DNA of 5,363 nucleotides from assembly GCA_028717865.1 (NCBI GenBank), contig JAQUMZ010000209.1, positions 1 through 5,363 on the forward strand, read 5' to 3'. Source of the DNA: Elusimicrobiota bacterium. Lineage in GTDB: Bacteria > Elusimicrobiota > Elusimicrobia > UBA1565 > UBA9628. The translations under genes were made by a program, and so were the position numbers. This document shows positions 1-5,363 of this stretch, one piece after another (position 1 is the first letter of the stretch; each line of letters opens with the position of its first letter). The notes under the pieces were generated by a model that did no database searches, was not told where the DNA came from, and worked only from the letters and a program-made list of their open reading frames with translations.

Positions 1-761
1 TCCCCGGACTCGACACCCTGGTCCTGGAGCCTCTCGTCATCAAGGCCCCGCGCTTGCGCATCAAGAACCCGCTGGCCCTCGATCCCCAGATCAACCAGCA
101 GCTGCTGCGCCTGCTGCAGCAGAGGATGGACGCGCGCCCCGACAGCCAGGCCCAGCTCGACGCCTCGATCGGCAACCTGGCCAAGCTTTCCACGGCCACC
201 GGCTACAAGCTCAAGACCCGCTACACCGAGCTGGGCTTCCTGCTGACCGAGGGCCTGGCCGGAGTCACGGACATACAGCTCGCCTCCGAGCTCGAGAAGG
301 TGTCCCGCCAGGGCACCAACGTCCAGACGCGGGCGGCGGCCATGACCGCCCTGGCCTACACGCACGACCTGCGCTATCTGCCCCTGTTCCAGGGCGCGCT
401 GGTCGACCGGAGCATCACGGTGCGCTTCGGGGCGCTGGAATCGCTGCTCATACTGAACAACCCCGCGGCGCAGTTCCAGGTCGCCAACGCGGCGCGTTCC
501 GATTTAGCCTTCCCGGTGCAGCTCTACGCCGCGGCCGGCATGTGGCGCATGGGAGACATATACGGCCGGGAGATATTGCTGCGGCTGGCCCAGAACTCGG
601 ACTGGTTCGTGCGCGCCATGGCGGTGCGCTATCTCGGCGATATGGGCGGAGCGGATGAGTACCGCAAACTCCTGCAGTGGCTCGCTTTCGAAAGCAACCC
701 CATGGTGCGCGCCGAGCTGTGTTCCGGCCTGCTCAACCTCCAGAAGTTTGCGGATAAATAA
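1..761 (+). CDS. HEAT-repeat domain protein, 5'-truncated by window edge
   Basis: This is the C-terminal part of a protein built from helical HEAT-type repeats, which usually form a curved scaffold for protein-protein contacts. The frame is open from base 3 to the TAA at 759-761, about 252 codons. Coding-like sequence (PGLDTLVLEPLVIKAP) precedes the first start-like codon, TTG at 54, so the gene most likely begins upstream of the window. An internal ATG at 126 is a less likely start. From about base 270 onward, helix-pair units recur, with repeat-like segments such as DRSITVRFGALESLLIL, SDWFVRAMAVRYLGDMG and SNPMVRAELCSGLLNL. These carry the typical D-x-x-VR-x-x-A pattern at the start of the second helix. 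No catalytic motif is visible. The stop directly abuts the ATG of the ExbB/TolQ gene, so the two are probably co-translated. A role as accessory or assembly factor for the TonB motor is inference; the cellular location is unknown because the N-terminus is missing. Confidence 0.8.
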   Translation, partial: PGLDTLVLEPLVIKAPRLRIKNPLALDPQINQQLLRLLQQRMDARPDSQAQLDASIGNLAKLSTATGYKLKTRYTELGFLLTEGLAGVTDIQLASELEKVSRQGTNVQTRAAAMTALAYTHDLRYLPLFQGALVDRSITVRFGALESLLILNNPAAQFQVANAARSDLAFPVQLYAAAGMWRMGDIYGREILLRLAQNSDWFVRAMAVRYLGDMGGADEYRKLLQWLAFESNPMVRAELCSGLLNLQKFADK

Positions 762-1388
762 ATGGACCTGAAATTCCTCACCATGCTGGCCCTTACCGGC
801 GGCGATTGGGTCATCTACCTGCTCATGCTCAGCTCGGTGGTGGCCCTGGCCGTCGTCATCGAACGCGGCATACTGCTGCGGCGCGAGGAGCGGTCCCTGG
901 CCGGGCTCGATGCCGCTTTCCTGCGCGGCTTCGGGGAGGGCGACCTGCCCGAGCTCGACAAGATAGCGGCGCGCCATCCCGGGGCCGCGGCCCGGATATT
1001 GCAGGCCGGCCTGGCCCAGGCCCGCCACGGTCCCGCCGGCGTGGAGGATCATCTGGTGGCGGCGACCCTGGAGGAGAAGCGCGGCCTGGAAAAGCGGCTT
1101 TTGATCCTGGGCACCTTGGGCAACAACGCGCCCTTCGTCGGGCTTTTCGGCACGGTGCTCGGGGTCATCAAGGCGTTCCACGACCTCGCCCAGAGCGGTT
1201 CCGGCCCCGAGGTGGTCATGCAGGGGCTTTCCGAGGCTCTCATAGCCACGGCGGTGGGCCTGTTCGTGGCCATCCCCTGCGTCGTGAGCTACAACTACTT
1301 CTCCCAGAAAGCCAAGGACATGCTGGCGCGGACCGAGTCGCTCGGCCGCATGCTCCTGGCGCAGGTGCGCGTCCGGCACGGGAAGTAG
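762..1388 (+). CDS. exbB: MotA/TolQ/ExbB-family proton channel subunit
   Basis: This 208-residue inner-membrane protein belongs to the ExbB/TolQ family, which forms a pentameric proton channel around an ExbD/TolR pair and powers TonB or TolA. Three membrane segments are visible: residues about 15-38 (starting DWVIYLLMLSSVVALAVVIE), about 113-137 and about 155-180. Between the first two lies a charged cytoplasmic domain containing LEEKRGLEKR. The family signatures are the GTLGNNAPFVGLFGTVLG block at 117-134 and GLSEALIATAVGLFVAIP at 155-172, which line the channel. The length is at the short end of the usual 210-240. The ATG at 762 follows the previous TAA with no gap and has no strong Shine-Dalgarno, so translation is probably coupled to the HEAT gene. 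The ExbD gene starts 2 nt after its TAG. ExbB and TolQ cannot be told apart by sequence alone; the TonB-like gene downstream favours ExbB. The family is certain, the symbol less so. Confidence 0.93.
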   Translation: MDLKFLTMLALTGGDWVIYLLMLSSVVALAVVIERGILLRREERSLAGLDAAFLRGFGEGDLPELDKIAARHPGAAARILQAGLAQARHGPAGVEDHLVAATLEEKRGLEKRLLILGTLGNNAPFVGLFGTVLGVIKAFHDLAQSGSGPEVVMQGLSEALIATAVGLFVAIPCVVSYNYFSQKAKDMLARTESLGRMLLAQVRVRHGK

Positions 1389-1390
1389 GC

Positions 1391-1786
1391 ATGGCCCCCG
1401 CCGTCGGCGACTCCCCGATCACGGGCATCAACGTCACGCCGCTCGTGGACATCATACTGGTCATCCTGATCGTCTTCATGGCCACGGCTCCGCTCATACA
1501 TAACCGCGCCATGAAGGTGGACCTGCCCAAGGCGGCCCAGCACGAGCGGGCCGCCACCGAAGCCTTGCAGGTGGTCTACAACGGCCGGCGCGAACTCAGC
1601 TTGTCCGGTAAGCGGGTGTCCGAGCCGGAACTGGGCGCCGCGCTCAAGACCCTGGCCGCCGTCTCCGAGGTGCGCGTGGCCCTGCGGGCCGACCGCAGCC
1701 TGCCCTACGGCGACATCGTGGGCCTGCTCGACGTGATCCGCGCCGCCGGCGTGCGCAAGATAGGCCTGGAAGTCAAGGCCAAGTGA
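1391..1786 (+). CDS. exbD: ExbD/TolR-family biopolymer transport protein
   Basis: This 131-residue partner of ExbB has one N-terminal transmembrane helix and a periplasmic domain. The helix, about residues 18-36, opens with the hallmark INVTPLVDIILVILIVFM. Asp20 matches the membrane aspartate known to be essential for proton use in the family (Asp25 in E. coli ExbD). The periplasmic part, about residues 40-131, includes VRVALRADRSLPYGDIVGLL and ends GVRKIGLEVKAK, typical of ExbD/TolR. The ATG at 1391 was chosen because it gives the normal family length; the frame is open much further upstream, but only as an out-of-frame shadow of exbB. A modest ribosome site, GGGAAG at 1380-1385, lies 5 nt upstream. 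The gene starts 2 nt after the exbB stop, and its own TGA overlaps the GTG start of the next gene. ExbD versus TolR cannot be decided by sequence alone. Confidence 0.93.
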   Translation: MAPAVGDSPITGINVTPLVDIILVILIVFMATAPLIHNRAMKVDLPKAAQHERAATEALQVVYNGRRELSLSGKRVSEPELGAALKTLAAVSEVRVALRADRSLPYGDIVGLLDVIRAAGVRKIGLEVKAK

Positions 1787-2508
1787 GCGTAAAAAAACCC
1801 GATCTTTTCGAGAAGTGCCTGGCGGCCTCCTTCGCCCTGCACGCGGGACTGCTCATCGGCGGACAACTGACGCGCCGGCCCGCCGCGCCGCCGCCGGTCG
1901 AGGTCGACCTGACCGTTCCTGTCCTGGGCGGCGACGGCCCCGCGCGCCTGGGAGCTCCCAAAAGGCTCGTGCCCGCCGCCAAGGGGATCCCCCGGCCCGC
2001 CGAAAGCCCCGTCCCGCTCAAGCCGCCCCCGGCGGTCGAGCCTCCGAAGGATTGGGTCCTACCGGGGCCCAATACCAAGCTCGTGGAAAAACCCCCCGCG
2101 CCCGCGCCCACGCCCGGAGGCGCGTCCGAGGGGACCGGGACGGCGGCCAAGGTCGGCGGCTCGGGCGCGGGGGCCGACGACGGCGTGCCCGGCGGCACCG
2201 GGACGGGCGGCTCGGGCCTGCTGGCCTTGCCGCGCCTGCTCAATCGCGACGAGCTGCTGGCCAATTTGCGGCGTTATTACCCCGAGAGCGAGCGGCGCGC
2301 CGGCCGGGAGGGCAGCGTGCTCGTCGCGCTGCATATCGGCGTCGATGGTCGCGTCGATCCCGTGGACATCGTTTCCGGAGCCGGCGCGGCCTTCGACGCC
2401 GCCGCCCGCGAAGTGGCCAAGCGCATGCGTTTTTCCCCGGCCATCGGCCGCGCCGGTCCCGTCCCCGTCAAGCTCAACCAAGCCATCTTTTTCCAGCTCC
2501 AGGACTAG
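1783..2508 (+). CDS. tonB: TonB-family energy transducer
   Basis: This 241-residue protein has classic TonB architecture. It has a single N-terminal membrane anchor (about residues 11-28, CLAASFALHAGLLIGG), a proline-rich periplasmic linker (about 33-112), a glycine-rich stretch (about 112-146) and a C-terminal TonB domain (about 150-241). Ser16 and His20 in the anchor match the spacing and numbering of the Ser/His pair needed for coupling to ExbB-ExbD in E. coli TonB. The C-terminal domain shows the family pattern: YYPESERRAGREGSV, then LHIGVDGRVDPVDIVSGAG, FDAAAREVAKRMRFSPA and a final FFQLQD strand. The protein would carry proton-motive energy across the periplasm to outer-membrane TonB-dependent transporters; the substrate is not indicated. 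The GTG start at 1783 overlaps the exbD stop as GTGA, indicating translational coupling. TolA is an alternative, but the C-terminal domain reads as TonB. The stop codon's last base is the first base of the palindrome that follows. Confidence 0.9.
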   Translation: MSVKKPDLFEKCLAASFALHAGLLIGGQLTRRPAAPPPVEVDLTVPVLGGDGPARLGAPKRLVPAAKGIPRPAESPVPLKPPPAVEPPKDWVLPGPNTKLVEKPPAPAPTPGGASEGTGTAAKVGGSGAGADDGVPGGTGTGGSGLLALPRLLNRDELLANLRRYYPESERRAGREGSVLVALHIGVDGRVDPVDIVSGAGAAFDAAAREVAKRMRFSPAIGRAGPVPVKLNQAIFFQLQD

Positions 2509-2577
2509 GTGACAGGCATTCCCCAAATTTCCTTCCTTAATTTTTGAGGAATGGAAATTTTGGGAATGCCTGTCACC
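2508..2577. repeat. 70-bp near-perfect palindrome between convergent genes
   Basis: The outer arms, 2508-2532 and 2553-2577, are 25 nt each and pair perfectly except for C2524 opposite T2561. The inner bases 2533-2540 continue pairing with 2544-2551 (one T-G wobble at 2538/2546), leaving T2552 as a bulge and a TTT loop at 2541-2543. The ends read GGTGACAGGCATTCCC and its complement. GC is about 43%, far below the flanking genes. The element fills the space between the tonB stop and the stop of the minus-strand flavoprotein gene (2579-2581). It could act as a bidirectional transcription terminator or mRNA-protecting hairpin, but no T-run follows either arm, so it is not a canonical intrinsic terminator. 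The form suits a dispersed REP/MITE-like repeat mobilised in trans; that origin is inference. Confidence 0.85.
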
Positions 2578-2578
2578 A

Positions 2579-3589
2579 TCAAGTTAAGGCCGAGACGTGG
2601 TAGCCGGAGACGGCCTTGATGTACTGGGCCCGCTCGAAGGCTTCGGGGTCTGGGCAGTGCTCGTGGCTTAGGCTGCCCTTCAGCTGCTCGACCGACTCGT
2701 AGCCGCGCGCGCTCATCCAGGCGCGCAGGCTCTCGAGCGCCCGGGCGAGGCCGCGCGGCCCGTTCTGGATGAGCTCCGAGCACATCATCGCGGCGTCGGC
2801 GCCGGCCAGCAGGGCCTTGAGCGCATCCTGGCCCGAGTGCACGCCGCCGGTCAAGGCCAGGCTGGCCGCGACGCGGCCGCGCAGGATGGCCGTCCAGCGC
2901 AGGGGCAGGGTGAGGTCGCGCGAGGCGCTGAGGTTGACGGTCGGGCGCACCTCGAGCCGGTCGAGGTCGATGTCGGGCTGGTAGAAGCGGTTGAAAAGCA
3001 CCAGGCCCCGCGCGCCCGCGGCCGCGCAGCTCGCGGCCATGTGCGCGATGGCGGAGTAGAAGGGGTTGAGCTTGACCGCGACCGGGATCTTGACGCGGGC
3101 GCATACCGCGCGCACGACCTCCAGGTCGCTGCCTTCCACCGCCGAGCCGGTGATGGCGGGATCGGCGGCCAGGTGGTAGAGGTTGAGCTCCAAGGCGTCG
3201 GCGCCCGCCCGCTCGATCTCATCGGCCGAGGCCAGCCAGCGGCCGGGGACCGAGGCGTTGAGGCTGGCGATGACGGGGATGGACAGGCCGCGCTTGGCTT
3301 GGCGCACGAGCTCGGCGTAGTTTTCCGCTCCGATGCGGAACTCCTCGGGTTCGGGCAGGTAGCTCGCGGCCTCCACGTACTGTTCCTTGGCGCGGATCAG
3401 GTAGTTGACGAGGGTCAAACCCTCCGACTGCACCTGCTCCGCGAAGAGCGAGGGCAGCACCACGGCGCCGGCCCCGGCGGCCTCCAGGCGCTTGAGCGAG
3501 TCGACGTCGGCCGTCGGGGGGCCGGACGAGGGCACGAGGGGGCTGCGCAGGCGCAAGCCCAAATATTGCGTGGACAGGTCCGGCGTCAT
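2579..3589 (-). CDS. Dihydroorotate dehydrogenase-like FMN flavoprotein
   Basis: This 336-residue TIM-barrel flavoprotein belongs to the dihydroorotate dehydrogenase-like group often found beside pyruvate:ferredoxin oxidoreductase genes. Visible blocks in order are YLGLRLRSPLVPSSGP (9-24), the strand VIASLNASVPGRW (106-118), DALELNLYHLAADP (131-144), VAVKLNPFYSA (170-180, whose Lys matches the conserved FMN-contacting lysine), GLVLFNRFYQPDIDL (195-209), LRWTAILRGRV (230-240), the FMN-phosphate loop LTGGVHSG (246-253) and AFERAQYIKAVSGY near the end. The NxSCPN loop carrying the catalytic Cys or Ser of true dihydroorotate dehydrogenases is replaced by N-L-Y-H at 136-139, and no TKS lysine motif is present near 43-48. 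Pyrimidine synthesis is therefore unlikely, and the actual reaction is unknown. The ATG at 3589 is fixed by AGGAGG five bases upstream. The gene lies 11 nt after the upstream oxidoreductase stop, so the two form an operon. The length is normal for the group. Confidence 0.88.
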   Translation of the reverse strand: MTPDLSTQYLGLRLRSPLVPSSGPPTADVDSLKRLEAAGAGAVVLPSLFAEQVQSEGLTLVNYLIRAKEQYVEAASYLPEPEEFRIGAENYAELVRQAKRGLSIPVIASLNASVPGRWLASADEIERAGADALELNLYHLAADPAITGSAVEGSDLEVVRAVCARVKIPVAVKLNPFYSAIAHMAASCAAAGARGLVLFNRFYQPDIDLDRLEVRPTVNLSASRDLTLPLRWTAILRGRVAASLALTGGVHSGQDALKALLAGADAAMMCSELIQNGPRGLARALESLRAWMSARGYESVEQLKGSLSHEHCPDPEAFERAQYIKAVSGYHVSALT

Positions 3590-3594
3590 GGCTT

Positions 3595-3600
3595 CCTCCT
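3595..3600 (-). promoter_or_regulatory. Strong ribosome binding site for the flavoprotein gene
   Basis: On the minus strand the bases read AGGAGG, a perfect Shine-Dalgarno core, followed by AAGCC and ATG. The site occupies most of the 11-nt gap between the upstream TGA (3601-3603) and the start at 3589. It fixes that start codon and suggests efficient independent initiation within the operon, in contrast to the stop/start coupling on the left side of the window. Confidence 0.85.
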
Positions 3601-5363
3601 TCAGACGGCGGCCGGCTGCTCCGCTCCGGCCGGCGGGCCGCCGGCCTCGCGCGGCGCGTAGTCCAGCTTGGAGAGGTGCTCCAGCAGCCGCCATTTCCGC
3701 GCGACCTCTTCCTGGGCCTCGGCCAGCAGGCGCCGGGCCCGCTCCGGCCGGCTGGCCGCCAGCATGCGGTAGCGCGTCTCCCGGTATATGTAATCCTGCA
3801 AGGGTATGCGGGGCGCTCCGGAGTCGAGCTGCAGGGGATTGCGGCCTTGCCGGACGCGGGACGGATCGTAGCGGAAGAGCGGCCAATAGCCGCTTTCCAC
3901 CGCGAGTTTCTGCTGTTCCAGGCCCCGGGCCAGGTCGTAGCCGTGGGCGATGCAGGTGCTGTAGGCGATTATGAGCGCCGGCCCCGGGAAAGCCTCGGCC
4001 TCCTGGAAGGCCTTGAGGGTCTGGACGTCGCTGGCGCCGAAGGCGACGCGGGCCACGTAGGCGTCGCCGTAGCTGACGGCGAGCATGGCGAAATCCTTGC
4101 GCGGCCGGTCCTTGCCCGCCGCGGCGAAGCGGGCCACGGCGCCGCGCGGGGTGGCCTTGGATTGCTGGCCGCCCGTGTTGGAGTAGACCTCGGTGTCGAG
4201 CACCAGGAGCTTGACGTTGGAGCCCGAGCGCACGACGTGGTCCAGCCCCCCGTAGCCGATGTCGTAGGCCCAGCCGTCGCCGCCGATGATCCAGACGCTC
4301 TTGCGCACCAGGGCGTCGCAGAGCGCGAGCAGCTCCTTGAAATCCGGCTCCGGCCGCGCGGCGAAGCCCGCCCGCAGCTTCCCCACGCGCCGCCTCTGCT
4401 CGGCCACGCCGGCGGTTCCGCGCTGCTCGGCGCGCAGCAGTTCCTCGGCCAGCGGCCCGATATCGGCCGAGAGCCGGCGCAGCAGCTCCTCGGCCCGGGC
4501 GCGCCGGGCGTCGACGGCCAAACGCAGGCCCAGGCCGAACTCGGCGTTGTCCTCGAAAAGCGAGTTTGACCAGGCCGGCCCGCGCCCGTCGCGGTCCTTG
4601 GCGTAGGGGGTCGTGGGCAGGTTGCCGCCGTAGATGGAGGTGCAGCCCGTGGCGTTGGCCACGAGCATGCGGTCCCCGAAGAGCTGGGTGGCGAGCTTTA
4701 TATAGGGCGTCTCGCCGCAGCCCGCGCAGGCGCCGGAGAACTCGAACAGCGGCCGCAGCAGCTGGGAGGTCTTCACGCTCAGGGGCTCTATTTTTTCGCG
4801 CTCGACCTCGGGCAGCTCGAGGAAAAATTCGTAGTTCTTCCGCTCCCGGGCCCGCAGGGCGCCGCTCAGGGGCGTCATGTTGATCGCCTTGCGCCTGGCC
4901 TCGCGCTTGTCGCGCGCCGGGCAGGCCTCCACGCACAGGCCGCAGCCCGTGCAGTCCTCGGCGGCCACCTGGATGGTGTATTTGGTCCCGGCCGCGAACG
5001 GCCCGCCGCGCCAGTCCAGGCTCAAGAAGCCCTCGGGCGCGCCGGCCAGGGCCGCGGCGGGGTAGGCCTTGGAGCGTATGCAGGCGTGGGGGCAGACGAA
5101 GGCGCATTTGCCGCACTGTATGCAGACCGGCGGGTCCCAGGCCGGCACGGCCAAGGCGATGGCGCGCTTTTCCCAGCGGGCGGTGTCGGTGGGGAAGGTC
5201 CCGTCGACCGGCATGGCGCCGACCGGCAGCTCGTCGCCCCGGCCGGCCATGAGCTCCCGCGTGAAATTGCGCACGAACTCCGGGGCCGAGCCCGGCAGCT
5301 CGACGCCGCGGCGGCGCGTCGCGTCGGGCCGCGCGGGCACCTCCACGCGGCGCAGGTGGCGCA
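3601..5363 (-). CDS. nifJ: Pyruvate:ferredoxin (flavodoxin) oxidoreductase, C-terminal half, 5'-truncated
   Basis: This single-chain enzyme oxidises pyruvate with CoA to acetyl-CoA and CO2, passing electrons through three Fe-S clusters to ferredoxin or flavodoxin. About 586 codons are visible of a family that is usually near 1,170-1,230 residues. The GTG at 5346 is not the start, since coding sequence continues to the window edge. Counting from that codon, a PVDGTFPTDTARWEKR block (46-61) precedes a two-cluster ferredoxin domain with Cys 75/78/81/85 (CIQCGKCAFVCP) and 132/135/138/142 (CTGCGLCVEACP). The cluster near the cofactor has ligands Cys 207, 210, 235 and 465 (ACAGCGETPY, NATGCTSIYGG, YSTCIAHG). 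Thiamine-diphosphate/Mg binding is shown by GDGWAYDIGYGGLDH (356-370) and Asn390 in YSNTGGQ. All key residues are intact. The protein ends in a short Pro/Ala-rich tail. Pyruvate is the probable substrate by family resemblance; the substrate-binding N-terminal half is outside the window. The promoter is also outside. Confidence 0.95.
   Translation of the reverse strand, partial: RHLRRVEVPARPDATRRRGVELPGSAPEFVRNFTRELMAGRGDELPVGAMPVDGTFPTDTARWEKRAIALAVPAWDPPVCIQCGKCAFVCPHACIRSKAYPAAALAGAPEGFLSLDWRGGPFAAGTKYTIQVAAEDCTGCGLCVEACPARDKREARRKAINMTPLSGALRARERKNYEFFLELPEVEREKIEPLSVKTSQLLRPLFEFSGACAGCGETPYIKLATQLFGDRMLVANATGCTSIYGGNLPTTPYAKDRDGRGPAWSNSLFEDNAEFGLGLRLAVDARRARAEELLRRLSADIGPLAEELLRAEQRGTAGVAEQRRRVGKLRAGFAARPEPDFKELLALCDALVRKSVWIIGGDGWAYDIGYGGLDHVVRSGSNVKLLVLDTEVYSNTGGQQSKATPRGAVARFAAAGKDRPRKDFAMLAVSYGDAYVARVAFGASDVQTLKAFQEAEAFPGPALIIAYSTCIAHGYDLARGLEQQKLAVESGYWPLFRYDPSRVRQGRNPLQLDSGAPRIPLQDYIYRETRYRMLAASRPERARRLLAEAQEEVARKWRLLEHLSKLDYAPREAGGPPAGAEQPAAV

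Noticed and set aside
504..1379. A 291-codon minus-strand frame opposite the HEAT and exbB genes.
   Set aside because: It lies wholly antisense to clearly conserved genes and shows no recognisable domain. High GC commonly leaves such antisense frames open.
806..1390. Possible longer N-terminus for ExbD, since its frame is open back to 806.
   Set aside because: The extension is Arg/Gly/Pro-rich shadow sequence overlapping exbB. The ATG at 1391 gives the normal family length and places the membrane helix at the N-terminus.
2508..2577. Canonical rho-independent terminator.
   Set aside because: The hairpin is strong, but neither side is followed by a T-run, and the stem is much longer than usual. 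It was annotated as a palindromic repeat with possible terminator activity instead.
3676..4569. A 297-codon plus-strand frame opposite the oxidoreductase gene.
   Set aside because: It is the antisense shadow of highly conserved oxidoreductase sequence and has no domain or convincing ribosome site.
2579..5116. An 845-codon minus-strand open frame that would fuse a long N-terminal extension to the flavoprotein.
   Set aside because: The upstream part is Arg/Ala/Gly/Pro-rich shadow sequence in another frame of the pyruvate:ferredoxin oxidoreductase gene. The real start is the ATG at 3589 with AGGAGG.
5346..5363. GTG at 5346 as the start of the oxidoreductase gene.
   Set aside because: The frame stays open to the window edge, and the visible protein begins in the middle of the known domain order, so the gene is cut by the window.

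Overview
The window is a densely packed, high-GC bacterial stretch with two convergent gene groups meeting at a 70-bp palindrome near position 2540. A TonB-ExbB-ExbD energy-transduction set implies a double-membrane (Gram-negative type) cell. A pyruvate:ferredoxin oxidoreductase implies anaerobic or facultatively anaerobic metabolism. Isoleucine is encoded by ATC and fairly often by ATA, with no ATT seen, which is odd for such a GC-rich genome. This pattern recalls high-GC Elusimicrobiota-like uncultured bacteria, but that placement is a weak inference from memory.

Left half, plus strand (1-2508): the 3' part of a HEAT-repeat protein gene, then an ExbB/TolQ-family proton-channel subunit, an ExbD/TolR-family subunit and a TonB-family protein. 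The spacings are 0 nt (TAAATG), 2 nt, and a GTGA start/stop overlap, so this is almost certainly one translationally coupled operon with its promoter outside the window. The last three products would form an inner-membrane motor that uses the proton gradient to drive an outer-membrane transporter. The HEAT protein is an unexplained partner.

Middle (2508-2577): a near-perfect inverted repeat of much lower GC fills the whole gap between the two convergent stop codons. It could fold into a long hairpin on either strand and looks like a dispersed palindromic repeat (REP/MITE-like), possibly also acting as a bidirectional terminator.

Right half, minus strand (5363 to 2579): the C-terminal half of a large single-chain pyruvate:ferredoxin oxidoreductase with complete Fe-S and thiamine-diphosphate motifs. 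Eleven bases later comes a gene for a dihydroorotate-dehydrogenase-like flavoprotein with a perfect Shine-Dalgarno sequence. That protein keeps the FMN-barrel motifs but lacks the catalytic residues of true dihydroorotate dehydrogenases, so it probably has a different redox role linked to the neighbouring oxidoreductase.

No RNA genes, CRISPR arrays, transposase genes or frameshifts were seen. No gene-free stretch exceeds about 70 bases. Nothing here is clearly a new multi-gene system; the palindrome, the HEAT-TonB linkage and the flavoprotein of unknown reaction merit the most attention.
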